Positions 9,126-17,087 of a stretch of DNA of 64,000 nt are shown one piece after another (position 1 is the stretch's first letter; every line of letters begins with the position of its first letter). The notes below the pieces were generated by a model. It worked only from the letters and a program-made list of their open reading frames with translations. It was not told where the DNA came from and ran no database searches. Position numbers and translations under genes: made by a program. This stretch comes from Rhodococcus sp. W8901 (GTDB taxonomy: Bacteria > Actinomycetota > Actinomycetes > Mycobacteriales > Mycobacteriaceae): assembly GCF_013348805.1 (NCBI RefSeq), contig NZ_CP054690.1:4030001-4094000 (forward strand), given 5' to 3'.

Positions 9126-10904
9126 ATGACCTCCCTCGGCCTGCCCGGCGAGCCCACGGACGCGATCGTCCTCGCCGGCGGACGTGCCACCCGCATGGGC
9201 GGTGTCGACAAGCCCGCGATCACCGTCGGCGGTCGCCGCCTGCTGGACACCGCGCTCGCCGCCGCCGCCGACTGCGACCGGACCGTTGTGGTCGGGCCCC
9301 GTCGCGACGACCTGCCGCCGACCGTCGTGCAGACACAGGAGACCCCGGCCGGGTCCGGACCGGTGGCCGCGCTGTCCGCCGGACTGTCGGCGCTCCCCGG
9401 GTCGACCGACGGCCTGGTCCTCGTCCTCGCCGCGGACCTGCCGAGCCTGGACCGGGCAACGGTGCGCACGCTGGTGTCGGCTCTGCTCGACCGCCCGGAC
9501 GCGGAGGCGTCGTTCGCGGTGGACGAGTCGGGCCGGATGCAGTTCCTCCTCGGCGTGTGGCGCCGCGCGTCGCTCACCGCGCGCCTCGACGCCCTCGCGG
9601 GCCGGGAGAACCAGCCGATGAGGGCCCTCGTGCCGGACCGCCGCGTCACGGTCGAATGCACCGGCGTCACCGACTGCGACACCCCCGCCGACGTCGAGCG
9701 CGCCCGGGCCGCCCACGTGCCCGCCCCGATGACCGTCACGGAGGCACGGGCAGCCGTCCGAGAGTTGCTCTCGCCCTTGCCCGTCCGTCAAGCACCGTTG
9801 TTCGAGTCCCTCGGGGCCGTCCTCGCCGCCCCGCTGGTGGCCGCCGAGGCACTGCCGCGTTTCGACGTCTCCGCGATGGACGGGTACGCGGTGGCCGGTC
9901 CGGGACCGTGGCGGCTGCGGACCGAGATCCGCTACGCCGGCGAGCCCACCGCCCTGGACCTGGGTGACGGGGATGCCGTGCGGATCGCGACCGGCGCCCA
10001 GGTCCCGAGTGGAGCGACCTGCGTGATCCGTGACGAATTCGTAGACGTCGCACCGGATTCCGTCGGCAAACTCGTGGTGCGACGACCGGGCACACCGGTG
10101 CGCGACGACACCCGCCGCCGCGGTGAGGACTGGCAACCCGGGCACCACCTCGCGAACGCCGGTACCGCGATCGGTCCGGCCGTCGTGTCCGCGGCGGCGA
10201 GCGCGGAGGTCACCGCGGGTGCGGTGCGCGGGCCGGTCCGGGCACACGTCGTGGTGACCGGTGACGAGATCCGACGCGACGGTCCGCTCCGCGACGGGCA
10301 GACCCGCGACTCCCTCGGACCGGTGCTACCGGACGTGCTGGCCCACTGCGGTGTTCGCACTGTGGCGGATACCCATCTGCGGGACACCGCGGACGGATTC
10401 GACGCGCTGCTGCGCGACGCCCGCGACACCGACGTGATCGTGGTGGTGGGCGCGACGGGCGGCGGCGCCGCCGATCAGCTGCGGGGTGCCCTGCTCCGCG
10501 CGGGCGCCCGGATCGTGGTGGCCCGGGTGAAGTGCCGACCCGGCGGATCGCAGGTGACGGCGCTGCTGCCGGACGGTCGCGTCGTGCTGGGACTGCCGGG
10601 CAACCCGGTAGCGGCGGTATCGACGCTGCTGATGATGCTGCCCGCGGTCGTCGACGGGCTCACCGCACGCGCACCGTCGGCGCCGGCGACCGGCACGGTG
10701 GTCAACGCCCCAGACGCCGCGGCCGCCGGAGTTGGAGTCACCCGGATCGTGCCCGTCGTGCGACAGTCGGACGGCACGTGGCGCGCCGACACGGTCGTCC
10801 GCACCGCACACCTGGCCGGGCTGATCGGGCGGGAGGCGCTCGCGCTCCTCCCGCCCGGCCCGCTCGACGCTCAGACCGTCGAGTTGCTGCCGCTCCCTCA
10901 GTGA
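9126..10904 (+). CDS. MobA-MoeA fusion, molybdenum cofactor maturation
   Basis: A 592-residue two-domain protein starting at ATG 9126. Residues 1-about 200 are a MobA-type nucleotidyltransferase: LAGGRATRMGGVDKP is the NTP-binding loop and LVLAADLPSL the metal-binding Asp region. From about 202 a MoeA molybdotransferase follows: MTVTEARAAV, FDVSAMDGYAV, RIATGAQVP, VVTGDEI and the Mpt-binding GLPGNPVAAVSTL. MoeA inserts molybdate into adenylyl-molybdopterin and MobA adds GMP to give the bis-MGD cofactor of nitrate reductases. Fusing the two steps joins metal insertion to nucleotide attachment. The nitrate operon at 21.3-31.3 kb is an obvious client. The stop lies 7 bp from the convergent dehydrogenase stop. 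Confidence 0.88.
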   Translation: MTSLGLPGEPTDAIVLAGGRATRMGGVDKPAITVGGRRLLDTALAAAADCDRTVVVGPRRDDLPPTVVQTQETPAGSGPVAALSAGLSALPGSTDGLVLVLAADLPSLDRATVRTLVSALLDRPDAEASFAVDESGRMQFLLGVWRRASLTARLDALAGRENQPMRALVPDRRVTVECTGVTDCDTPADVERARAAHVPAPMTVTEARAAVRELLSPLPVRQAPLFESLGAVLAAPLVAAEALPRFDVSAMDGYAVAGPGPWRLRTEIRYAGEPTALDLGDGDAVRIATGAQVPSGATCVIRDEFVDVAPDSVGKLVVRRPGTPVRDDTRRRGEDWQPGHHLANAGTAIGPAVVSAAASAEVTAGAVRGPVRAHVVVTGDEIRRDGPLRDGQTRDSLGPVLPDVLAHCGVRTVADTHLRDTADGFDALLRDARDTDVIVVVGATGGGAADQLRGALLRAGARIVVARVKCRPGGSQVTALLPDGRVVLGLPGNPVAAVSTLLMMLPAVVDGLTARAPSAPATGTVVNAPDAAAAGVGVTRIVPVVRQSDGTWRADTVVRTAHLAGLIGREALALLPPGPLDAQTVELLPLPQ

Positions 10905-10911
10905 TTCACTG

Positions 10912-12450
10912 TCAGCGGTTTGCGACCATGTCCTTGGCCGCGAGGTGGCTGAACAGCATGCTGGCGCCCACCGGGTTACCGCCGCCGGGGTAGGCGTTGC
11001 CGCTCGCGGGGGCCATCGAGTTGCCCGACGCGTACAAACCCGGGATCGGGTTGCCGCTCGTGTCGAGGACGCGCGCGGTCGTGTCGGTGACCAGGCCGCC
11101 CTTGGTGCCCAGGTCGGAGATGCCGAACGTGGCCGCGTAGAACGGGCCCTGCTCGAGCGGCACCAGCGCGTTGCCGTCCTCGTTGAATGCGCGGTCGTAC
11201 GGCTCGTTGCCGCGACCGAAGTCCTCGTCGACGCCGTTCGCCGCGAGCTTGTTGAACCGCTCGACGGTGGCGACCAGCGCGTCGGCCGGAACACCGATCT
11301 GCTCGGCGAGCTCGGCGATCGTGTCGGCCGTCTTCCACAGGCCGGCCTCGTAGTACTTCTCCGGCTCGACCATCGGCTGAGTGCACGAATCGATCGGCGG
11401 AATACCGCCGGTGCGGTTGTCGTAGATCATCCAGAACGGCAGCGTCGTCGTGCCGGCTTCCATCTGCTCGATGATGTCGCGGCCGGCGCGATCGTACGGC
11501 GCACCCTCGTTGGTGAACCGGACGCCCTCCTGGTTGACGAAGATGCCCGACGTGAAGCACAGCGAGAACGCCGAGTTGCCCTCAAGATGCGTCAGACCCG
11601 GCGACCACCATGCCTCGCTCATCGACGCGATGTCCGCGCCGATCTCGATCCCGGCCTGGATCGGCTTGCCCAGGTTGGCCTCCGGACCCATCGTGTCGCG
11701 ACCGACACCCGGGACGCCGTACTTCGAGCGCATCGCGTCGTTGCGCTCGAAACCACCGGCGGCGACGATCACACCCCGACGCGCGCGGATCGTCTCACGC
11801 TTGCCGGCGTGGTCGACGATGACACCGACGACGGCGCCGTCCTCCACCACGAACTCCTCGAACGAGGTGCCCAGCTGCAGGTCCACACCCTGGTCGGTGA
11901 GCGCCATCAGGAAGCGGCCGATCAGCGACTGCCCGCCGAACATGTCGCCCTCGGGCAGCGGCATACCCAGACGGTCCGGCCCCGGCTGCGGACGCAGCAC
12001 GTCGCGCAGCGTGCCGAGGCGGGCCGGATCCAGCAGCGCCGGCATGATGTGGCGGCCGCCGGGGCGCGACTTGGGCGCGTCGTGGAAGTAGTCGGGCCAC
12101 GGGTAGGCCATGAACTCGAAGTAGCCGCCGGCGTCCTCTTCGAGGTAGTCGATCAGCGCGGGACCGTTGTCCAGGTACGCGTCCTGCAGTTCAACCGGAG
12201 CGGTGTCACCGACCACGGCACGGAAGTACTCGCGGGCGTCCTCGGGGGTGTCGTCGTCACCCGCACGCTTCAGAACGGCGTTGTTCGGGTAGTACAGGCC
12301 GGCGCCGGAGTAGGCGGTAGTGCCACCGAACTTGTCCGTCGCCTCGATGACCTTGACCGAAAGACCCTCGCGCGCAGCGGTGTAGGCGCCGGCGAGGCCG
12401 CCACCCGACCCGATCACGACAACGTCGGTCTCTTCGTTCCAATCCACCAT
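10912..12450 (-). CDS. FAD-dependent 3-ketosteroid dehydrogenase (KstD-like)
   Basis: A 512-residue flavoprotein starting at ATG 12450, with AGGAGG seven bases upstream. The N-terminus has the FAD Rossmann motif VVIGSGGGLAGA (about 12-23), followed by SGAGLYYP. The C-terminus has GLYASGNSMA and YPGGGNPVGASMLFSHLAA, the FAD-capping signature of the 3-oxosteroid-1-dehydrogenase/fumarate-reductase superfamily. KstDs introduce the C1-C2 double bond into ring A of 3-ketosteroids before ring opening. The family as a whole is clear. Whether the true substrate is a steroid is inferred, since no other steroid catabolism gene lies in the window, and a KstD3-like or other enone reductase role is possible. 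Confidence 0.78.
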   Translation of the reverse strand: MVDWNEETDVVVIGSGGGLAGAYTAAREGLSVKVIEATDKFGGTTAYSGAGLYYPNNAVLKRAGDDDTPEDAREYFRAVVGDTAPVELQDAYLDNGPALIDYLEEDAGGYFEFMAYPWPDYFHDAPKSRPGGRHIMPALLDPARLGTLRDVLRPQPGPDRLGMPLPEGDMFGGQSLIGRFLMALTDQGVDLQLGTSFEEFVVEDGAVVGVIVDHAGKRETIRARRGVIVAAGGFERNDAMRSKYGVPGVGRDTMGPEANLGKPIQAGIEIGADIASMSEAWWSPGLTHLEGNSAFSLCFTSGIFVNQEGVRFTNEGAPYDRAGRDIIEQMEAGTTTLPFWMIYDNRTGGIPPIDSCTQPMVEPEKYYEAGLWKTADTIAELAEQIGVPADALVATVERFNKLAANGVDEDFGRGNEPYDRAFNEDGNALVPLEQGPFYAATFGISDLGTKGGLVTDTTARVLDTSGNPIPGLYASGNSMAPASGNAYPGGGNPVGASMLFSHLAAKDMVANR

Positions 12451-12579
12451 TCAGGATCCTCCTGCTCGAGCGTCGATCCGATTCCGGACCACAGCCCGGC
12501 CGGTGGACCGACACGCTAATCCCGAAAGGCGTTGTGGTGTAGGTCATGTTCCGCTGGACGGTAATCACACAGGGAACCC
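12451..12579. other. Intergenic gap between kstD-like and ABC-F genes
   Basis: About 130 bp upstream of the dehydrogenase and downstream of the ABC-F stop, both on the minus strand. Apart from the dehydrogenase ribosome site just before 12450 I see no clear promoter hexamers, palindrome or terminator hairpin. It may hold the dehydrogenase promoter. Confidence 0.4.
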
Positions 12580-14283
12580 TCAGGTGGGCTCCTTGTCGGC
12601 ATCGGCGTCGGCGGACAGGGCCAGGTGCGGCCAATGCGCGAGGTCGGCGAGCATCTGCCGGTCGTGAGTGGCGACGACGACGGCGGCCGGCGTGTCCGAC
12701 AGTGCGGCGGTGAGGTCGTCGACCAGAGACCCGGACAGGTGGTTCGTGGGTTCGTCGCAGATGAGCAGCATGGGGCGCCCGGCGAGCTGCATCGCGAGAT
12801 GGAGCCTGCGCTGCTGTCCCTGCGACAGTCGCCCCACGGGCGTCCGGCGTGCCTGATTCTCCAGCAGGCCGGTCGACGTCAGCGGTATCGGTTCGACGTC
12901 GTGCCCGAGCCCCCGGATGTGGCGGTCGTAGAGTTCCTGCGCGGTCAACTCGGACTCCCAGTCGGGCACTTCCTGGCCGATCAGCGCGATCCGGGCGGCG
13001 GCTCGGCGGTGGACGCTGCCGGTGGACGGCTCCAGCACACCCGCGAGCACGTCGAGCAGTGTGGACTTGCCCGCACCGTTGCGGCCAGTCACCAGGAGTC
13101 GCTCCCCCGCATCCAGCGAGAGCGTGACGGGGGAATCCAGCCGACCCGCCACGGTGACGTCGTCACACCGCAGCAGAGGTGCGCCGGGTCGGACGGTCAG
13201 GTCCGGGAACCGCAGCCGCAGTGGCGGTTCGGGCACGGTGACGGTGTGCGCATCGAGGTCGGACCGGCGGCGGTGAAGCGCCCGGACCAGGCCCGGCGCC
13301 CGGGACTGGCGCTGGTGCTTGCCGTGGCCCTTGTCGGGTCGCCATCCGGTGCTCAGCCGATCGCGGGCGTCGGCGACGGCGTCCTGCAGGCGCGCCCGCT
13401 CGGCGAGTTGGTCCTCGTACTCGCGTTCCCATCGCTCGCGGGCGCGACGACGACCCTCCTGCCACCCCGCACGGCCTCCCGCGAAGAGTTGCGGACGGCC
13501 GTCCTGGCTCGGATCCAGGTCGAGGACCTCCTCGGCGACGTCGCGCAGGAGCGCGCGGTCGTGACTGACGACGGCCAGCCCGCCGGAGTGGGCACGTAGG
13601 CGGTCGGTGAGGAAGTCCAATCCGCCCCGGTCGAGGTGATTTGTCGGCTCGTCGAGCAGCAGTATGTCCGGTGCGGCCCCGAGCAGGCACGCCAGGCGAA
13701 CTCGATAGCGTTGCCCCACCGAGAGCGTCGCCAACGGGCGCTCCCGGTCGGTGCACGCGTCGAGCGCCGACAGCGCGATGCCCACTCGCCGCTGCGCGTC
13801 CCAGGCGTCGAGCCGGGTCGCGGCTTCCAACGTCGACGCGTAGGCGTCGTCGGCTCCCGGCGCTCCGTCGGCGAGCAGGATCGTCGCGGCGTCGAGTTCC
13901 CGCAGTGCCCGCACCGCGGGCTCCACCGAATCGGCGACGAGTGCGCCGACGGTCTCGCCCTCCCGAAAAGGTATGGCCTGCTGAGCGATACCGACGGTGC
14001 CGGCCCGACTGACGGTTCCGCTGTCGGGTTGCAGGATTCCGGCGAGAACGTGCAGCAGCGTGGTCTTGCCGCGCCCGTTCTCACCGACGACCGCAAGGCG
14101 CGATCGGGAGGACACCGTGACGGAGACGTCCGCCAGAACCGGACGCGACCCGAGCGCGACACGGACCGAGGTTGCTCGCAGGTGTGCATGTGCGCCCGCG
14201 GGTAGGTGATCCGTGGACGAGAGGTGGTCATGTGTGTGGTCGGGTGTGGACAGGCCTCTTCGGCCCGTGTGGGAAACAGACAC
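12580..14283 (-). CDS. ABC-F ATPase, probable ribosome-protection protein
   Basis: A 567-residue protein with two ABC ATPase domains and no membrane domain, the ABC-F pattern. Domain 1 has GENGRGKT (67-74), LSVGQRYR and [11 protein letters not shown]; domain 2 has [16 protein letters not shown] and [10 protein letters not shown] charged alpha-helical linker rich in Arg/Glu separates them. The first 34 residues are a His-rich extension absent from typical family members. The start is GTG 14283, with GGAG five bases upstream. ABC-F proteins bind the ribosomal E site; antibiotic-resistance members displace macrolides, lincosamides or pleuromutilins. A WhiB7-like promoter, a leader peptide and hairpins precede it, favouring an inducible antibiotic-response role over housekeeping EttA. 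Drug specificity is unknown. Confidence 0.88.
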   Translation of the reverse strand: MSVSHTGRRGLSTPDHTHDHLSSTDHLPAGAHAHLRATSVRVALGSRPVLADVSVTVSSRSRLAVVGENGRGKTTLLHVLAGILQPDSGTVSRAGTVGIAQQAIPFREGETVGALVADSVEPAVRALRELDAATILLADGAPGADDAYASTLEAATRLDAWDAQRRVGIALSALDACTDRERPLATLSVGQRYRVRLACLLGAAPDILLLDEPTNHLDRGGLDFLTDRLRAHSGGLAVVSHDRALLRDVAEEVLDLDPSQDGRPQLFAGGRAGWQEGRRRARERWEREYEDQLAERARLQDAVADARDRLSTGWRPDKGHGKHQRQSRAPGLVRALHRRRSDLDAHTVTVPEPPLRLRFPDLTVRPGAPLLRCDDVTVAGRLDSPVTLSLDAGERLLVTGRNGAGKSTLLDVLAGVLEPSTGSVHRRAAARIALIGQEVPDWESELTAQELYDRHIRGLGHDVEPIPLTSTGLLENQARRTPVGRLSQGQQRRLHLAMQLAGRPMLLICDEPTNHLSGSLVDDLTAALSDTPAAVVVATHDRQMLADLAHWPHLALSADADADKEPT

Positions 14284-14347
14284 TGATACTCCGCAGCTCG
14301 AGGAAGGAGCCGGGGCAGCACGAATTACCGCCCGGCATGTCTACTCG

Positions 14348-14395
14348 GACGGCGGCGTGGAAGAAGTCGTCGGAATTCGGGTCGTCGCCGCCGTC
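14348..14395 (-). promoter_or_regulatory. Leader hairpin after the ABC-F uORF
   Basis: Perfect 10-bp arms at 14348-14357 and 14386-14395 (minus strand GACGGCGGCG / CGCCGCCGTC) enclose 28 bases. The upstream arm begins inside the stop codon of the small frame at 14394-14438. A second 6-bp inverted repeat (GCCGGG / CCCGGC) lies between this hairpin and the ABC-F start. The layout suits ribosome-controlled attenuation, but which state terminates cannot be told by eye. Confidence 0.5.
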
Positions 14396-14438
14396 AGCGG
14401 AGCGACCACGGCTTCATCGACACAGTGCCTGCATACAT
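14394..14438 (-). CDS. Upstream small ORF (14 aa) in ABC-F leader
   Basis: ATG 14438 opens a 14-codon frame, MYAGTVSMKPWSLR, ending in TGA. It begins six bases after a TAGGTT -10 hexamer, so the transcript would be essentially leaderless for this peptide. Its stop sits at the base of the hairpin described at 14348-14395. Such tiny leader peptides commonly sense stalled ribosomes ahead of antibiotic-resistance genes. There is no sequence homology evidence, so it could be chance. The support is purely positional. Confidence 0.45.
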   Translation of the reverse strand: MYAGTVSMKPWSLR

Positions 14439-14444
14439 GCGGAG

Positions 14445-14482
14445 AACCTAACCGAGGCGCCGACACGGTGCCAACGAGTTTT
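14445..14482 (-). promoter_or_regulatory. WhiB7-like promoter of the ABC-F gene
   Basis: Reading the minus strand: AAAAC (14478-14482), three bases, TTGGCA (-35, 14469-14474), an 18-bp spacer, TAGGTT (-10, 14445-14450). An A/T-rich block three to five bases upstream of a TTG-type -35 is the hallmark of WhiB7-activated SigA promoters. The same spacing recurs at 15028-15064 on the other strand. Confidence 0.6.
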
Positions 14483-14533
14483 CGGGCACAGCCGAGCGTG
14501 GACAGCGCAACCCCGACCGGGATCCCGCGGAGG

Positions 14534-14884
14534 TCAGCCGTCGGAGAGACCCTCCCGCTGCTGACGACCGATCCGACGCTGCTCCTCCGCGCGCTCGCGG
14601 CAGCGGCGCAGGAACTCCTCGTCGTCCTCCGACCGCTGCGCCACCTGCCGGCCCGGACGGTCGTATTCGGGGAACCCCGACGACGCCCCGGCCCGGCGCG
14701 GCGCGTACCCGCCGTCCGGCCGTCCGGCAACGAGCCACAGCACCGAACCGATCAGCGGCAGCAACAGCACGATGATCGCCCAACCGACCTTCGGGATGTT
14801 CCGCACCGCGGTCTCCTCGGCGACGATCACGTCGACGAGACACACGATCCACAGGACCATCACGATCAAACCCAGATACGGCAT
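14534..14884 (-). CDS. PLDc_N-domain membrane protein
   Basis: A 116-residue protein starting at ATG 14884 (MPYLGLIVMVLW); an in-frame ATG at 14908 is possible. GGGGAGGG lies about 10 bases upstream of 14884. The first 62 residues hold two membrane helices (YLGLIVMVLWIVCLVDVIVA and KVGWAIIVLLLPLIGSVLWLVAG), matching the PLDc_N/phospholipase-D-nuclease N-terminal domain found in many small actinobacterial proteins. The remaining half is charged (SEDDEEFLRRCRERAEEQRR) and probably a cytoplasmic helix. The role is unknown. Confidence 0.75.
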   Translation of the reverse strand: MPYLGLIVMVLWIVCLVDVIVAEETAVRNIPKVGWAIIVLLLPLIGSVLWLVAGRPDGGYAPRRAGASSGFPEYDRPGRQVAQRSEDDEEFLRRCRERAEEQRRIGRQQREGLSDG

Positions 14885-15027
14885 CCGACGCCGACCCTCC
14901 CCAGTCATCCCCGACCACAGTGAAGTCCCCGACCACACGTGCCCGACGATGAAACCAACCCGAAGGTACGTAGCGCAACTATCGGACGCGGACATTCCGG
15001 GCGCGACGCCCTCCCCGTGGCGCCTCG

Positions 15028-15064
15028 AAACGCAGTGGCAAGGGCCGCGCGGCGCCGTTAGAGT
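15028..15064 (+). promoter_or_regulatory. WhiB7-like promoter of the RsgA-paralogue operon
   Basis: AAAC (15028-15031), three bases, GTGGCA (-35, 15035-15040), an 18-bp spacer, TAGAGT (-10, 15059-15064). Every spacing equals that of the ABC-F promoter on the opposite strand. The start of transcription would fall near 15071, leaving a 200-base leader before the GTPase gene. Confidence 0.55.
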
Positions 15065-15108
15065 GGTCGCCGAACGTTCTGAAGCGAGTGAGACAGGGAG
15101 GTGAGTCG

Positions 15109-15177
15109 ATGATTGCGGTGAAGACCACTGCCGCGGGCAGTGCCCGGACCATCCTCACGTCCCGGGTCCCGGTCTGA
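15109..15177 (+). CDS. Leader peptide (22 aa) upstream of RsgA paralogue
   Basis: ATG 15109 opens a 22-codon frame (begins MIAVKTTAAG, ends TILTSRVPV) with a strong ribosome site, GGGAGG, seven bases upstream. It ends at TGA 15175-15177, 92 bp before the GTPase gene. The stop region TGAGAC (15175-15180) is complementary to GTCTCA (15262-15267), which lies between the GTPase ribosome site and its ATG. GACGAC (15178-15183) can pair either with TCGTC just downstream or with GTCGTC near 15236. This is the layout of a translation-sensing attenuator. Function of the peptide itself is not known. Confidence 0.6.
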   Translation: MIAVKTTAAGSARTILTSRVPV

Positions 15178-15269
15178 GACGACTCCCCTTCTCGTCGACG
15201 GTGCGCACGTGTGCGTTCCGAGGGTGAAGCGCGTCGTCCGACAGGGCCCGAATCCCGAAGGGTCTCACC

Positions 15270-16370
15270 ATGTCTTCATCACCGTCTTCACCACGATCCA
15301 CCTCCACTCCCGAGTTCGACCTCGCCGCACTCGGCTGGGACGGCAGGTTCGCCGCCATGTTCACCGGGCACGCCGAACACGGACTGGTCCCGGCCCGTGT
15401 CACCCGCGTCGACCGTGGTCGCTGCGACACACTGACCGAGGCAGGCGCGGTTCGCGCCGACAGCACTGCGGTCGTCGCTCCCGACCCCGAGCACACGGTG
15501 TGCACGGGAGACTGGGCAGCGCTCCGTCCGGGTCCACGGCCCGAATTGGTGGCACTACTCCCCCGGCGCAGCACGATCGCACGTGCGTCGGCGGATCGAA
15601 CGTCACATCGACAGGTCCTGGCCGCCAACATCGACACCGTCGGCGTCGTCGCCTCGCTCGCGGCACCGATCAAACCCGGCCGGATCGAGCGGTTACTGGC
15701 CCTCGCCTGGGATGCCGGCACGACGCCGGTGATCGTGCTGACGAAAGCCGATGCCGCCGAATGTGATCCGGAAGTGGCGGCCGCCGAAACGTCCACCGTG
15801 GCGCCCGGCGTCGACATCGTCACCGTCAGTGTCCACACCGGTGCGGGCATCGAGGGCCTGGTCCGGTCGTTGTCGGGAACCACGGTGCTGCTCGGACCGT
15901 CCGGCGCCGGGAAGTCCTCGCTGGCGAACGCTCTGCTCGACACCGACCGGATGGAGACGAGCGAGGTCCGCGCGACGGACGGCAAGGGGCGGCACACCAC
16001 GGTGCACCGGGAACTGCTTCCGCTTCCGGGCGGGGGCGTGATCATCGACACTCCAGGACTGCGGGGCATCGGCCTGCACGACGTCACCGACGGCGCCCGG
16101 CACGTGTTCGCCGACATCGAGGAGCTCGCCCAGGGCTGCGCATTCCGGGACTGCGAGCACCGCACCGAACCGAGATGCGCCGTGCAGGACGCGGTGACGG
16201 ACGGTCGACTCGACTTCGGCCGACTCGACCGCTACCGCAGAATGCTGCGCGAGACCCAGTGGGCGGCCTCCCGTTCCGACGCACGACAGGCCGGCAAGCG
16301 CACCGCGACCGACAAGGCCATCACCCGCGACATTCGGGCCCTCTACCGGTTCCGCGACCGGCAGCGCTGA
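15270..16370 (+). CDS. RsgA/YjeQ paralogue, circularly permuted GTPase
   Basis: A 366-residue protein, the second RsgA in this window; the housekeeping copy is at 56163-57155. An N-terminal OB-like region (about 38-95) precedes the permuted GTPase: LTKAD (G4, 157-161), P-loop GPSGAGKSS (209-217), GKGRHTT switch (G2) and DTPG (G3). Then comes the zinc knuckle CAFRDCEHRTEPRC. Start ATG 15270 has GAAGGG seven bases upstream. RsgA acts in late 30S assembly and binds the decoding centre. A diverged second copy under a leader peptide and WhiB7-like promoter suggests a stress or drug-response ribosome factor. The GNAT gene follows 33 bp later. Confidence 0.88.
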   Translation: MSSSPSSPRSTSTPEFDLAALGWDGRFAAMFTGHAEHGLVPARVTRVDRGRCDTLTEAGAVRADSTAVVAPDPEHTVCTGDWAALRPGPRPELVALLPRRSTIARASADRTSHRQVLAANIDTVGVVASLAAPIKPGRIERLLALAWDAGTTPVIVLTKADAAECDPEVAAAETSTVAPGVDIVTVSVHTGAGIEGLVRSLSGTTVLLGPSGAGKSSLANALLDTDRMETSEVRATDGKGRHTTVHRELLPLPGGGVIIDTPGLRGIGLHDVTDGARHVFADIEELAQGCAFRDCEHRTEPRCAVQDAVTDGRLDFGRLDRYRRMLRETQWAASRSDARQAGKRTATDKAITRDIRALYRFRDRQR

Positions 16371-16403
16371 CATCCACCCGAACCACAGAAATGGAAGTAC
16401 GAC

Positions 16404-16919
16404 ATGAACACTCGCTCACACTGGACGACACGTCCGGAAACCGACGAGGACATCCAGACTGTCCGACAGATCACCCTCGCTGCCTTCGAGACCGCCGAGG
16501 AAGCCGACCTCGTCGACGCGTTGCGCGAGGAACCGGCATGGATCGACGGGTTGTCGATGCTCACTCTCGACGAGGGTGGCAACGCCGTCGGGCATGCCCT
16601 GCTCACTCGCTGCCACATCGGCGATACCCCTGCACTGTGCCTGGCACCGTGTTCGGTGCTCCCGGCGTATCAGCGAACCGGCGCCGGCTCCGCCGCCATC
16701 CGCGCCGTCCTCGAGGCCGCGAAGACGCGCGGTGAGCACTTCGTCACCGTCCTCGGGCATCCGACGTACTACCCGAGGTTCGGGTTCGCCCGCGCGTCCG
16801 AGCACGGCGTCGGGATGAACGTCGACGTCCCCGACGACGCACTCATGGTGCTCGCCCTCGACGGACGCCGGATCCCGAGCGGCACCATCCGGTACGCCGC
16901 AGCGTTCGGCGACATCTGA
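16404..16919 (+). CDS. GNAT N-acetyltransferase, YhbS-like
   Basis: A 171-residue GNAT. It has the acetyl-CoA loop VLPAYQRTGAGSAAI (motif A, Q/RxxGxG/A) and the C-terminal VLGHPTYYPRFGFARAS typical of the YhbS branch. The family acetylates small molecules or proteins and the substrate cannot be read from sequence. It lies 33 bp downstream of the RsgA paralogue and ends just before a strong hairpin, so the two form one transcript. In mycobacteria another GNAT, Eis, belongs to the WhiB7 regulon, so an antibiotic-acetylating role is a reasonable but unproven idea here. Confidence 0.85.
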   Translation: MNTRSHWTTRPETDEDIQTVRQITLAAFETAEEADLVDALREEPAWIDGLSMLTLDEGGNAVGHALLTRCHIGDTPALCLAPCSVLPAYQRTGAGSAAIRAVLEAAKTRGEHFVTVLGHPTYYPRFGFARASEHGVGMNVDVPDDALMVLALDGRRIPSGTIRYAAAFGDI

Positions 16920-16938
16920 CCCAAGAACCGGCACGATT

Positions 16939-16974
16939 CCCCGAGGGGCGCGGCTCCGGCCGCGCCCCTCGGGG
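16939..16974 (+). terminator. GC-rich hairpin between convergent genes
   Basis: A perfect 16-bp stem (CCCCGAGGGGCGCGGC and its complement) with a TCCG tetraloop, 20 bp after the GNAT stop and before the convergent hydrolase. There is no T-run, as is common for high-GC actinobacterial terminators. It could serve both strands. Confidence 0.75.
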
Positions 16975-17087
16975 CCGGCGGAACCTGGGAACGTACTCCG
17001 CACACTCCCCGGCGCGTGGCGACGGCCCCGGACGAAGGAAACGCGAGCGACCACCGCCACCACGAGCAGCAGTGCAAGAACACCGAT

